61,019 bases of DNA from JABWBD01 sp040768665 (GTDB lineage: Bacteria; Planctomycetota; Planctomycetia; Pirellulales; Thermoguttaceae), in assembly GCA_040768665.1 (NCBI GenBank), contig JAXGMN010000064.1, forward strand, positions 1-61,019, written 5' to 3'. Below are positions 8,838 through 17,562 of the stretch, in pieces. Under the pieces are notes generated by a model. The model was not told where the DNA came from. It did not search any database and was given only the letters and a program-made list of their open reading frames with translations. How positions within the stretch are numbered: the stretch's first letter is position 1; every line of letters starts with the position of its first letter. The position numbers and the translations under genes were made by a program.

Positions 8838-11800
8838 CTACCTGCGGCCCCAGGGCCCGCCCGGCGACCGCCTCAGCCCGTGCCAGAAGTCTGGTCCGCT
8901 AAAGGCAAGGTCGGTTGTGCGGGACTCGACGTTCTCCTCCTGGTCGGCATTGTCGCTCAGGACGAGCGATTCAACCCAGTCCAGGTCGTCGGAGGCGTCC
9001 GAGACGGGAGCGTCGCTTTCGGTGCTCTCGGGCATCACCGGATCGTAGAGTCGTGACAGGAGCAGATCGAGGTCGGCCTGGTTGACCGCGGCGTCGGCCG
9101 TGAGGTCGAACTGGGGCCGGTAGTTGGCGTCGCCCGCGGCCGTGAGATTCTCGGGTATCCAGAGGGCCAGATCGAAGTGATTCACGAACCGATCGGCGTT
9201 GAAGTCGCCGAGCAACAGGTCGATCTGCGCGGTGCCGAGTTCCACGTTGTTCCAATCGACGCCCGTGCCCTGCCCGACGAGCGCGAAGTTCGAGGGCACG
9301 ATCGTGCCATCGCCCTGGCCCGGCGCGAGCGAGAAGGTCACACTGCTGTTCGGATCGTCCGGGGCCCCCGCGCCGTCGCGGCGGAACTCCCAGGCGACGT
9401 ACGCCGCCGCCTCGCCGACCCCGACACCGCCGGTCGTGGCCAACGCGCCGGCGTCGTCGACCACTCCGGCGGCATCATCTGCCGTACCCTGCTGGAACTC
9501 GCTGAACGCATCGCCGTAGGAGACGTTGCCCGTGGGCGTCAGCGCCAGCGTGTCGAACAGCAGGTCGACGGCTCCACCGACAACCCCCTGGGGCAAATCG
9601 CGGAGATCTTCGACGTAGGCGTTCACCCAGAACGTCGAGCCGCCCCAAATCGGCCCGGCGTCGTCGCCGAACGCCGTGCCGGAGATCTCGAGATGGATCC
9701 GCATCGTCGTCTGCTCGACCGTGATCAGGACCTCGGCCGGTTCGGACTCTAGCGCGCCGTCCGTGGCGATGTAAGTGAAGCGATCAGTGCCCGTGTAGCC
9801 GGCCTCCGGCGTGTACACGAAGGAACCGTCTGCTTTCAGGTCCAGGGTGCCGTGGGCGGGCCCTTCCACAAGCGACGCGGTGAGCGGATCGCCGTCATCG
9901 TCCGCGTCGTTGGCCAGGACGCCGTCGTCGGTGGCTGTGAGTGTTTCGCCGGCGGTGACCGAGTAGGCATCGTCGGCCGCGACCGGCGCGGCGTTCGCGC
10001 GGACAACGGAAACGGTTACCGTGGCGGCGTTCGACTCGGCCTGGCCGTCGGAGGCCACGTAGGTAAACGTGTCGTCCCCGGTGAAACCATCCGCGGGCGT
10101 GTACTCGAACGAGCCATCGGCATTGAGAACCACCGTACCGTTGGACGGCTGCGCAACGATCGCCGCGGTGAGCGGATCGCCGTCGTCGTCCGCGTCGTTG
10201 GCCAGCACGCCGTCGTCGGTGGCTGTGAGCGTTTCGCCGGCGGTGACCGAGTAGGCATCGTCGGCCGCGACCGGCGCGGCGTTCACCTCAGCGATCGAAA
10301 TGGTCACCGTAGCCACGTTCGACTCGGCCTGGCCGTCGGAGGCCACGTAGGTGAACGTGTCGTCCCCGATGAAACCATCCGCGGGCGTGTACTCGAAAGA
10401 GCCGTCGGCGTTGAGAACCACCGTACCGTTGGACGGCTGCGCGACGATCGCCGCGGTGAGCGGATCGCCGTCGTCGTCCGCGTCGTTGGCCAGCACGCCG
10501 TCGTCGGTGGCTGTGAGCGTTTCGCCGGCGGTGACCGAGTACGCATCGTCGGCCGCGACCGGCGCGGCGTTCACCTCAGCGATCGAAATGGTCACCGTAG
10601 CCACGTTCGACTCGGCCTGGCCGTCGGAGGCCACGTAGGTGAACGTGTCGTCCCCGATGAAACCATCCGCGGGCGTGTACTCGAAAGAGCCGTCGGCGTT
10701 GAGAACCACCGTACCGTTGGACGGCTGCGCGACGATCGCCGCGGTGAGCGGATCGCCGTCGTCGTCCGCGTCGTTGGCCAGCACGCCGTCGTCGGTGGCT
10801 GTGAGCGTTTCGCCGGCGGTGACCGAGTAGGCATCGTCGGCCGCGACCGGCGCGGCGTTCACCTCAGCGATCGAAATGGTCACCGTAGCCACGTTCGACT
10901 CGGCCTGGCCGTCGGAGGCCACGTAGGTGAACGTGTCGTCCCCGATGAAACCATCCGCGGGCGTGTACTCGAAAGAGCCGTCGGCGTTGAGAACCACCGT
11001 ACCGTTGGACGGCTGCTCGACGATCGCCGCGGTGAGCGGATCGCCGTCGTCGTCCGCGTCGTTGGCCAGCACGCCGTCGTCGGTGGCTGTGAGCGTTTCG
11101 CCGGCGGTGACCGAGTACGCATCGTCGGCCGCGACCGGCGCGGCGTTCACCTCAGCGATCGAAATGGTCACCGTAGCCACGTTCGACTCGGCCTGGCCGT
11201 CGGAGGCCACGTAGGTGAACGTGTCGTCCCCGATGAAACCATCCGCGGGCGTGTACTCGAAAGAGCCGTCGGCGTTGAGAACCACCGTACCGTTGGACGG
11301 CTGCTCGACGATCGCCGCGGTGAGCGGATCGCCGTCGTCGTCCGCGTCGTTGGCCAGCACGCCGTCGTCGGTGGCTGTGAGCGTTTCGCCGACGGTGACC
11401 GAGTAGGCATCGTCGGCAGCGACCGGCGCGGCGTTCACCTCAGCGATCGAAATGGTCACCGTAGCCACGTTCGATTCGGCCTGGCCGTCGGAGGCCACGT
11501 AGGTGAATGTGTCGGTCCCGTGGTAGCCCGCTTCGGGTGTGTACTCGAAGGAGCCGTCGGCGTTGAGCGTGAGTGCGCCGTGGCTGGGCCCCTCGACCAG
11601 GGACGCGGAGAGCGGATCGCCGTCGAGGTCGGCATCGTTGGACAGCACCGCGCTCGGTTGAACGGTCAACACGCCTCCTTCGTCCATCGAATAATCGTCA
11701 TCCGCCGCGACCGGAGCATCGTTGACCGGCGTGACCTCGATCGTGACGGTGGCCGCTTGCGACAGCGCGGTTCCGTCGTCGGCCATGTAGGTGAAGGTGT

Positions 11801-12596
11801 CGGTTCCATGATAGTCGGCATTGGGCGTGTACTCGAGTGATCCGTCGGTGCCGAGAATCAGGGTGCCGTGCTTGGGAGGAGCGACCAGTGCGGCGGAGAG
11901 GGAATCCCCGTCGCCGTCGGCATCGTTTGCCAGCACGCCGCTGCCCTCGACGGAGAGGACGCCGTCCTCGGCGACCGTGTAGTTGTCGTCGGCGGCCGAG
12001 GGAGCGTCGTTCGCTTCGACGCTCAGCGCAACGTTGATGCGGACGGTGGCCTGCTCGGAGTCGGCCTGGCCGTCGCTGAGCTGGTAAACGAAGGTATCTT
12101 CACCTTCGAAATCGGCCTGCGGCAGGTAGGTGAACAGGCCGTCGTCGGCGAACTGCAACTGGCCGTGGCTCGGGCCGCTGATCAGGACCGCCGTGAGCGG
12201 ATCGCCGTCGGCGTCGCTGTCGTTGGCCAGCACGCTTGCGCCGATCTGTTGATTGCTTCGGATTGCGTACGCGTCATCCCGTGCGACCGGAGCCGAATTC
12301 ACATTCGACTCGGAGACGTCCTGGTCCGACAGTCCGCTGCCACCAACGACGTCGCCCGTGCCGACCGAATCTCCGGGATCGCCGACGTAACAGCTCGTCG
12401 TGATCTCTGAAGGTCCGAGGTCCCACGCGCTGGGCAGTGCCGGTGCAACCGACAGCAATTGCCGGCTCTCGAGCGCTTCCATGCGGAACCGCCGGATGCA
12501 TTTTGCCGCGGGCGATTTCCGCCCTGGTTTGTGTTCCCGGTGCGACCGGCCGTTGCCCTGCGGATTCCGCCGCAGATGTTGGAAGAGAGACGCCAT
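8838..12596 (-). CDS. Giant secreted tandem-repeat protein with dockerin
   Basis: A 1252-residue surface or secreted protein. Near the start it carries FRMEALESRQLLSVAP, the planctomycete export-associated motif. Nine cadherin-like (tandem-95) domains of about 96 residues follow, each opening N-x-APVAADDAYSV and ending TFTYVASDGQAES. The five central ones are nearly identical in protein and DNA. A cohesin-like beta domain follows, then a dockerin-type pair of calcium loops (GDFNADRFVNHFDLALW and DLTADAAVNQADLDLLL). A low-complexity acidic tail ends the chain. Asp-rich DADDDGDP loops suggest calcium-stiffened rods. A GGAGG ribosome site decides the start. A long frame on the opposite strand is an antisense shadow of the repeats. 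Likely role: adhesion or matrix scaffold; the ligand is unknown. Confidence 0.92.
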   Translation of the reverse strand: MASLFQHLRRNPQGNGRSHREHKPGRKSPAAKCIRRFRMEALESRQLLSVAPALPSAWDLGPSEITTSCYVGDPGDSVGTGDVVGGSGLSDQDVSESNVNSAPVARDDAYAIRSNQQIGASVLANDSDADGDPLTAVLISGPSHGQLQFADDGLFTYLPQADFEGEDTFVYQLSDGQADSEQATVRINVALSVEANDAPSAADDNYTVAEDGVLSVEGSGVLANDADGDGDSLSAALVAPPKHGTLILGTDGSLEYTPNADYHGTDTFTYMADDGTALSQAATVTIEVTPVNDAPVAADDDYSMDEGGVLTVQPSAVLSNDADLDGDPLSASLVEGPSHGALTLNADGSFEYTPEAGYHGTDTFTYVASDGQAESNVATVTISIAEVNAAPVAADDAYSVTVGETLTATDDGVLANDADDDGDPLTAAIVEQPSNGTVVLNADGSFEYTPADGFIGDDTFTYVASDGQAESNVATVTISIAEVNAAPVAADDAYSVTAGETLTATDDGVLANDADDDGDPLTAAIVEQPSNGTVVLNADGSFEYTPADGFIGDDTFTYVASDGQAESNVATVTISIAEVNAAPVAADDAYSVTAGETLTATDDGVLANDADDDGDPLTAAIVAQPSNGTVVLNADGSFEYTPADGFIGDDTFTYVASDGQAESNVATVTISIAEVNAAPVAADDAYSVTAGETLTATDDGVLANDADDDGDPLTAAIVAQPSNGTVVLNADGSFEYTPADGFIGDDTFTYVASDGQAESNVATVTISIAEVNAAPVAADDAYSVTAGETLTATDDGVLANDADDDGDPLTAAIVAQPSNGTVVLNADGSFEYTPADGFTGDDTFTYVASDGQAESNAATVTVSVVRANAAPVAADDAYSVTAGETLTATDDGVLANDADDDGDPLTASLVEGPAHGTLDLKADGSFVYTPEAGYTGTDRFTYIATDGALESEPAEVLITVEQTTMRIHLEISGTAFGDDAGPIWGGSTFWVNAYVEDLRDLPQGVVGGAVDLLFDTLALTPTGNVSYGDAFSEFQQGTADDAAGVVDDAGALATTGGVGVGEAAAYVAWEFRRDGAGAPDDPNSSVTFSLAPGQGDGTIVPSNFALVGQGTGVDWNNVELGTAQIDLLLGDFNADRFVNHFDLALWIPENLTAAGDANYRPQFDLTADAAVNQADLDLLLSRLYDPVMPESTESDAPVSDASDDLDWVESLVLSDNADQEENVESRTTDLAFSGPDFWHGLRRSPGGPWGRR
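9980..11440. repeat. Tandem 288-bp coding repeats
   Basis: Five near-identical 288-bp units within the repeat-protein gene. The junction string cacctcagcgatcgaaatgg recurs at exact 288-bp spacing (about 10286, 10574, 10862, 11150 and 11438). Units differ by only a few bases, for example gccggcggtgacc against gccgacggtgacc. Such identity implies recent expansion or ongoing homogenisation, and copy number may vary between strains. Confidence 0.9.
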
Positions 12597-13018
12597 GAAA
12601 GAAACCTCCGTGCAGTGGTGAGATGGTGACCCCTTCTGCGCGAACCGCAAAAGGTTGATTTCTATCACATCTATCCGGGATTTACGGACCGTCAATCGTT
12701 TTGCACGAACGAGTCGTCTTGCTGTTTGGAAAGATTGTCTTTACACTTCGCGGCGCCAGTTGAATTGCCAAACGGCATTCAAACCTTCGACGTCCAAGGC
12801 CAAACGCTTTTGCGTTACGGCAGCACGCGCTGCCAACGTCGGGTTGCCTGCGGTGCGCGCCGGCGGTGCAGTCTGCCGGGCGATCCTGCACTTATTCTCT
12901 CTTGCAGCTTCCACTTAGGCCCCGAAAGGATGCGCACCGAAAAAAATCTGCAAGAAATTTTTCGTGTGTGCGAATGATTGCTCCTTCCGGTGGGTGCGCG
13001 CAGCAAGGCCGTAAGGAA
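12597..13018. other. Intergenic region upstream of the repeat protein
   Basis: No gene is supported. It carries the ribosome site of the repeat protein and, on the minus strand, a possible promoter with TTGACG at 12690-12695 and TAGATG at 12668-12673, spaced by 16 bp. The promoter is a weak match. The stretch between about 12700 and 13018 is otherwise featureless. Confidence 0.4.
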
Positions 13019-13248
13019 ACCGGCTCAAACTATAAACGCCACCACCGGGTCTATCCCGGTGGGGCGATGTTTGGCAACTACGAACGCCGCATAAACACCC
13101 GTTCCGTGATTTCGCGTTTGCTGGTCGGCCCCTATGGGCCGACCAGCAACGCGAAATCCGGAACCGTTTGGCGGGGTGCGGCTTGTAGTTGCCAAACATC
13201 GCCCCACCGACGCGGGATCGGTGGTGGCGTTTATAGTTTGAATAGCCG
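13019..13248. repeat. Long fold-back element
   Basis: A nearly continuous inverted repeat. Arms of about 105 bp begin caaactataaacgccaccac at 13026 and end with its complement at 13240. The centre is ggtcggccc, a 4-base loop, then gggccgacc (13124-13139). Flanking ccggct/agccgg strings extend the symmetry. It lies just beyond the stop of the last operon gene. It carries no gene and looks like a non-autonomous MITE-type element. As RNA it would form a very stable hairpin that could stop transcription or protect the operon's 3' end. Confidence 0.8.
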
Positions 13249-13264
13249 GGAACTCCGCTGACGG

Positions 13265-14866
13265 CTACCGCTGCCCAAGGATCGGCAGCGGCGATTGCAG
13301 CAGTTCGCCCTTGAGCGCAAGAGCGGCCGTAGGGCAGGCGGCGACGCACTCCGCGGCGGCCTTGCTGAGGGCCTCCTCCAAGGAGCGATTGAACGGCACG
13401 CCGATTCGTACGTCGAATCCTCGGCCGACGAACGTCAGCCCGAGCGGCTCGCCGTGCCTCGTGGCGATCTGGATGCACAGCCCGCAGTCGATGCACTTGC
13501 CCGGCTCGTAGACGACCAGGGGATGGTCGGCATACTGCCGCACGAGCGCCCGCTGTCCCCGGAAGCGGTTCGGATCCGCGCCATACTGGGCCGCATAACG
13601 ACGGAGCTTGCAGTTCGACAGCGCGCGGCAATCGCAATGCAGACATCGCGAAGCCTGCTCGACGGCCTCTGCGGGAAGGAAACCCACACGCGGCCCGCCG
13701 AGCGGCTCGCGGCGCGCCGCCGATCCGGACGTCGTGAGGAATTGGTCGATTTCGCCTTCTTCCAGACGGCCGATGCGAACCGAGAACGCCTTCTGGGCTG
13801 CGTCGGACGGACGGTCTGAAAGGAAAGCCTCGATCGCTGCGGCTGCCTCCTTACCGTCCGCCGCGCTGCGAACGACCAGTCCTTTGCCGCGAATGGCGTT
13901 GCCGGCTGCGAACACGCCCGGCACGCTCGTTTGATAGGTCTCGCGGTCGATTTCAATGCCGCGGGAACTTGACGTCAGCCCCCATGCTTCGACCATGGAC
14001 CGATCGATCGCGCCGCACGCGATGAGCACCGCATCAAAATCGCTGCGGAGGTCCTCCAGGCCGGAGCGGTCTTGGACGGGACTGCCGAAATTCACCTCCA
14101 TCCCGAGGCCCACGATGAGGCCGATCTCGGCGTCCAGCACGTCGCCGGGCAGTTTCCCCTCGTCGACCTCCGCCAGCAGTCGCCCGCCCGCCCGCTCGGC
14201 GGCCTCGAAAATGGTGATCGCCGAGCCCGCCTGGCGGAGATAATAGGCAGCCGATAAGCCTGTGGGGCCTGCCCCGACGATCGCGACGCGCCGCTCCGTA
14301 GCGGGCCGGCACTCCGGCAGATACGGCCGCTCCGAGGCCAGGTCCACATCAGCGACGAAACGCTTGAGCTCGCAGACCGCCACCGCCCCGTCGGCGGCGT
14401 TGCGGCGGCAGCCCTTCTCGCACGGCTTGGGGCAGATTCGCCCGAGCACCGCCGGAAGTGCGATGTCACGCTTGACCGTAACGATCGCTTCCCCGTAATT
14501 CTCCGCCGAAATCTGGCGAAGCATGAGCGGGATGTCCATGTGCGCGGGGCACGCGAAATGGCACGGCGCGAGGCAATCGCCCACGTGGTCCGACAAAAGC
14601 AACTCCAGCGCCGTGCGACGCACCTGGTGCACCTCAGGCGTTTCGCTTTCCACTTCCATGTCCTCGACCGCCCGTGTGCCACATGCCGGCAAAAAACCGT
14701 TTCGCCCGCGAACCTTGACCATGCATACCAGACAAGAAGTCGAGGGCTCAAAGCCCCGCAGGAAGCAGAGCGTGGGGATCTCGATCCCGAGCCGCTCGGC
14801 AGCTTCCAGAATCGTCGCACCCGGCGGGACGGTTACTTCGCGCTGGTCAATCGTCAGGCTTGGCAT
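13265..14866 (-). CDS. NuoG/GltD-like FAD iron-sulfur protein lacking the NAD(P)H domain
   Basis: A 533-residue cytoplasmic redox protein. Residues 1-80 form a plant-type 2Fe-2S domain (C34, C45, C48, C62). H94, C98, C102 and C106 resemble the NuoG/hydrogenase His-Cys cluster region. C145, C149 and C153 and the flavin loop GAGPTGLSAAYYL (198-210) follow the GltD pattern. After the FAD domain the chain runs straight from ACGAIDRS (283-290) to YQTSVPGVFAAGN (311-323). The second Rossmann domain that binds NADPH in GltD is missing. Later Cys groups are C408/C411/C413/C419, C458/C461/C464 and C507/C511. It probably receives electrons from the adjoining NuoEF-like protein. The start has no ribosome site and lies just after the 8-bp minisatellite. 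Loss of the domain is read from motif spacing and needs alignment. Confidence 0.85.
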   Translation of the reverse strand: MPSLTIDQREVTVPPGATILEAAERLGIEIPTLCFLRGFEPSTSCLVCMVKVRGRNGFLPACGTRAVEDMEVESETPEVHQVRRTALELLLSDHVGDCLAPCHFACPAHMDIPLMLRQISAENYGEAIVTVKRDIALPAVLGRICPKPCEKGCRRNAADGAVAVCELKRFVADVDLASERPYLPECRPATERRVAIVGAGPTGLSAAYYLRQAGSAITIFEAAERAGGRLLAEVDEGKLPGDVLDAEIGLIVGLGMEVNFGSPVQDRSGLEDLRSDFDAVLIACGAIDRSMVEAWGLTSSSRGIEIDRETYQTSVPGVFAAGNAIRGKGLVVRSAADGKEAAAAIEAFLSDRPSDAAQKAFSVRIGRLEEGEIDQFLTTSGSAARREPLGGPRVGFLPAEAVEQASRCLHCDCRALSNCKLRRYAAQYGADPNRFRGQRALVRQYADHPLVVYEPGKCIDCGLCIQIATRHGEPLGLTFVGRGFDVRIGVPFNRSLEEALSKAAAECVAACPTAALALKGELLQSPLPILGQR

Positions 14867-14880
14867 GGGAGGGGGAGAGT

Positions 14881-15096
14881 GGATTGGTGGATAGGTGGAT
14901 AGGTGGATTAATGGATTAATGGATTAATGGATTAATGGATTAATGGATTAATGGATTGGTGGATTAATGGATTAATGGATTAATGGATTGGTGGATTAAT
15001 GGATTGGTGGATTAATGGATTGGTGGATTAATAGATTAATGGATTAATGGATTGGTGGATTAATGGATTGGTGGATTAATGGATTGGTGGATTGGT
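14881..15096. repeat. 8-bp minisatellite, 27 copies
   Basis: Exactly 27 head-to-tail units of 8 bp. There are 15 ggattaat, 9 ggattggt, 2 ggataggt and 1 agattaat. It fills almost the whole gap between two co-directional operon genes (stop at 15127, next start at 14866). The unit length is not a multiple of three, and the tract is non-coding in context. Slippage here would change intergenic spacing. Confidence 0.95.
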
Positions 15097-15126
15097 GGGT
15101 GGAGCTTGCTCCGCTCCCGCAATCGA

Positions 15127-17556
15127 TCATCCCATGCTTCGGACGGTCACTGCACCGGTGGGGCAAACCAGCCGACAGGTGTCGCATCGGGTGCACTTCT
15201 CCTGGTCGATCGTGTGGCGGACGTATGGGGTCATCGGGATCGCGTCAGCCGGGCACTGCTGGGCACAGATCGTGCAGCCAATGCATTTTTCATTGATTCC
15301 GTACTCGATCAGGTCTTTGCACTTGCCGGCCGGGCATCGGCCCTCCAAATGCGCCTCGTACTCGTCGCGGAAGTATCGCAGCGTGGAGAGGACCGGATTC
15401 GGGGCCGTCCGGCCGAGGCCGCAGATGCTCGACGATCCGACGGTGCGTGCAAGCTGCTCAAGTTCGTCCAAGTCGCCGCGTTTGCCACCGCCGGAGCAGA
15501 TCCGGTCCAGGATGTCCAGCATCCGCCGCGTCCCGATGCGGCAGAACGTGCACTTGCCGCACGACTGGTCCTGCGTAAAACGGAGGAAATAGCGGGCGAT
15601 GTCGACCATGCAGTCCGACTCGTCGAGCACCACCAGCCCGCCGGAACCCATGATGGCGCCCACTTGGGTGAGCGCCTCGTAGTCGACGCGGGTTTCGGCA
15701 AGCTCGGCCGGGACGCAGCCGCCGGAAGGGCCGCCGACCTGCACCGCCTTGAGCTGCTTCCCGCCGGCCACGCCCCCACCGATCTCGTCGACGATCTCGC
15801 GAATCGTCACCCCCATCGGCACTTCGATCAACCCGCCGCGCCGAATCTTGCCGGCCAGGGCGAATACCTTTGTCCCCTTGCTTCTCTCCGTGCCGAGCGC
15901 CGCGAAGTCGGCCGCTCCGTGCCGCAGGATCCACGGCACCAGGGCAAACGTTTCCACGTTGTTTACGAGAGTCGGCTTGCCGCGCAGCCCGCTCTCGGCC
16001 GGATAAGGCGGTCGAAGGCGCGGCATTCCGCGCTCGCCCTCGATCGAGGCCAAAAGCGCCGTCTCCTCGCCGCAGACGAACGCTCCGGCGCCTTCCTTGA
16101 CGGACAAGTTCAAGCTGAAGCCGGTTCCCATTACGTGGTCGCCCAGCAAGCCCTGCTCGCGGCAGCGGTCGATTGCTTCGGTGATCCGCCGGACCGCCAG
16201 GGGATATTCGGCGCGAATGTAGAGGTAGCCCTCGCTGGCGCCGATCGCCAGCGCCCCGATCGCCATCCCCTCGATAACCCGGTAGGGGAACGACTCGAGA
16301 ATCATGCGATCCATGAAGGCCCCCGGATCGCCTTCGTCGCCGTTGCAGACGATGTATTTCGTCGGGCCGGCCGCCGCGCGCACCGCCGCCCATTTCTGGC
16401 CGGTGGGAAAGCCCGCCCCGCCCCGGCCGCGCAGACCGCTGGCCCGGATTTCCTCGACGATTCTCTCGGGCGAATACTCGGCCGTGCATCGCCGGAGCGA
16501 CTCAAATCCCCCGTGACGAAGGTACTCATCCAGCTCCGTGGGATCGAGCTGTCCGCAGTATTCCGTCGCCAGATGTTGCTGGCGACCAAGGAATGCGCAA
16601 ACCTGTCCGTCGCGGACATCGAGCGCATGGCGATCGACCGGGTCGCCCACCTCGTCGGAATGAAGCCGGTCGAGAATGCGAGTGATCGAGTAGCCGATCC
16701 GCCGCAGGATTCCCCTGGGTTTGAAGTTCTCGAGGACGATGCCCGGGGCCGCATCGGGCGTCACCTTGGAGTAAAGGCGTGTCTGCCCCGAGGCCGGAAC
16801 AATCTCGACCAGCGGGGTCTGGTGACACATCCCCACGCAGCCGACCCGCTTCACCACGGCCGGAGCGCCGCTGGCTGCCAGCGTCTCGCGGATGGCATCG
16901 CGTACTTTGCCGCTTCCCTGGGCCACGCAGCACGACCCCAACCCGACGCGGATCTCGCCCAAAGCACCCGTGGGCGAAACGGCTTTCCGCGCATGTTTTG
17001 CCGCACCGTTCTGCTGGTGCGCGAGGAAATCGCGGAGCACCTCAGGAACCATCGCGGGCGTCAGCCGCCCGTAGGTCAGTTCGTCAATCTGGATCACGGG
17101 CGCCAGTGTGCAGCAGCCGAGGCAGGCGACCTTCTGGATCGTAAACAGGCCGTCGGCGTCGGTGTCGTCGCCGTTGCGAAGCCCGAGCTGGTGCTCCAGC
17201 GCATCTTGGACCAGCGCTGCTCCCTTGACGTGGCACGCCGTGCCGTGGCAGACGCTGATCACGTGTTTGCCGACCGGCCGATGGCGGAACTGCGTGTAGA
17301 ACGTCGACACGCCGGTAATCGCCGCCGGAGTGATATCGGTCAAGTGGCAGACACGCTCGAGGGCCTCTTGCGGCAGATAGCGGTAGTGTTGCTGGATCGA
17401 CTGGAGGATCGGAATCACTTGTTCGGAGCTTCGGCCGAGTCGCTCCACGGTCCGGTCGACGAAAGACAGATCGATACCGGAGGCGGCCACGTCGGGCGAC
17501 GACTTCGCCTGGTTGTGCCGTTGTTCCGCGTCTGGAGCGATCAATAATTCCGCCAT
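15127..17556 (-). CDS. Fused NuoE-NuoF (HydBC-like) flavo-iron-sulfur protein
   Basis: An 809-residue cytoplasmic protein combining the modules of HydC and HydB. Residues 30-180 form a NuoE-type 2Fe-2S domain (C103, C108, C145, C149). A second thioredoxin-like 2Fe-2S domain follows (C209/C210, C240, C244). The NuoF core has the FMN/NAD loop GRGGAGFPTGQKW (377-389), a 4Fe-4S site CGKCTFC (666-672) and C712. The C-terminus is a double 4Fe-4S ferredoxin (C758/C761/C764/C768 and C788/C791/C794/C798). This is the electron-input half of NADH dehydrogenases and of bifurcating HydABC hydrogenases. No hydrogenase H-cluster subunit is present. Its stop precedes the minisatellite, and its start is 7 bp after a PQQ-like gene. 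Predicted reaction: NAD(P)H oxidation or its reverse, with electrons passed to the neighbouring FAD/FeS protein. Confidence 0.93.
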   Translation of the reverse strand: MAELLIAPDAEQRHNQAKSSPDVAASGIDLSFVDRTVERLGRSSEQVIPILQSIQQHYRYLPQEALERVCHLTDITPAAITGVSTFYTQFRHRPVGKHVISVCHGTACHVKGAALVQDALEHQLGLRNGDDTDADGLFTIQKVACLGCCTLAPVIQIDELTYGRLTPAMVPEVLRDFLAHQQNGAAKHARKAVSPTGALGEIRVGLGSCCVAQGSGKVRDAIRETLAASGAPAVVKRVGCVGMCHQTPLVEIVPASGQTRLYSKVTPDAAPGIVLENFKPRGILRRIGYSITRILDRLHSDEVGDPVDRHALDVRDGQVCAFLGRQQHLATEYCGQLDPTELDEYLRHGGFESLRRCTAEYSPERIVEEIRASGLRGRGGAGFPTGQKWAAVRAAAGPTKYIVCNGDEGDPGAFMDRMILESFPYRVIEGMAIGALAIGASEGYLYIRAEYPLAVRRITEAIDRCREQGLLGDHVMGTGFSLNLSVKEGAGAFVCGEETALLASIEGERGMPRLRPPYPAESGLRGKPTLVNNVETFALVPWILRHGAADFAALGTERSKGTKVFALAGKIRRGGLIEVPMGVTIREIVDEIGGGVAGGKQLKAVQVGGPSGGCVPAELAETRVDYEALTQVGAIMGSGGLVVLDESDCMVDIARYFLRFTQDQSCGKCTFCRIGTRRMLDILDRICSGGGKRGDLDELEQLARTVGSSSICGLGRTAPNPVLSTLRYFRDEYEAHLEGRCPAGKCKDLIEYGINEKCIGCTICAQQCPADAIPMTPYVRHTIDQEKCTRCDTCRLVCPTGAVTVRSMG

Positions 17557-17562
17557 CGATTG

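Noticed and set aside
9852..11840. A long plus-strand reading frame of 662 codons
   Set aside because: It is the antisense of the tandem-repeat protein; its own repeats mirror the 288-bp units, and it has no signal or known domain.
14881..15096. CRISPR array
   Set aside because: Units are 8 bp and contiguous, with no spacers and no cas genes.
15079..17547. A plus-strand frame of 822 codons
   Set aside because: Antisense shadow of the NuoEF-like gene, whose Cys motifs and domains are unmistakable on the other strand.
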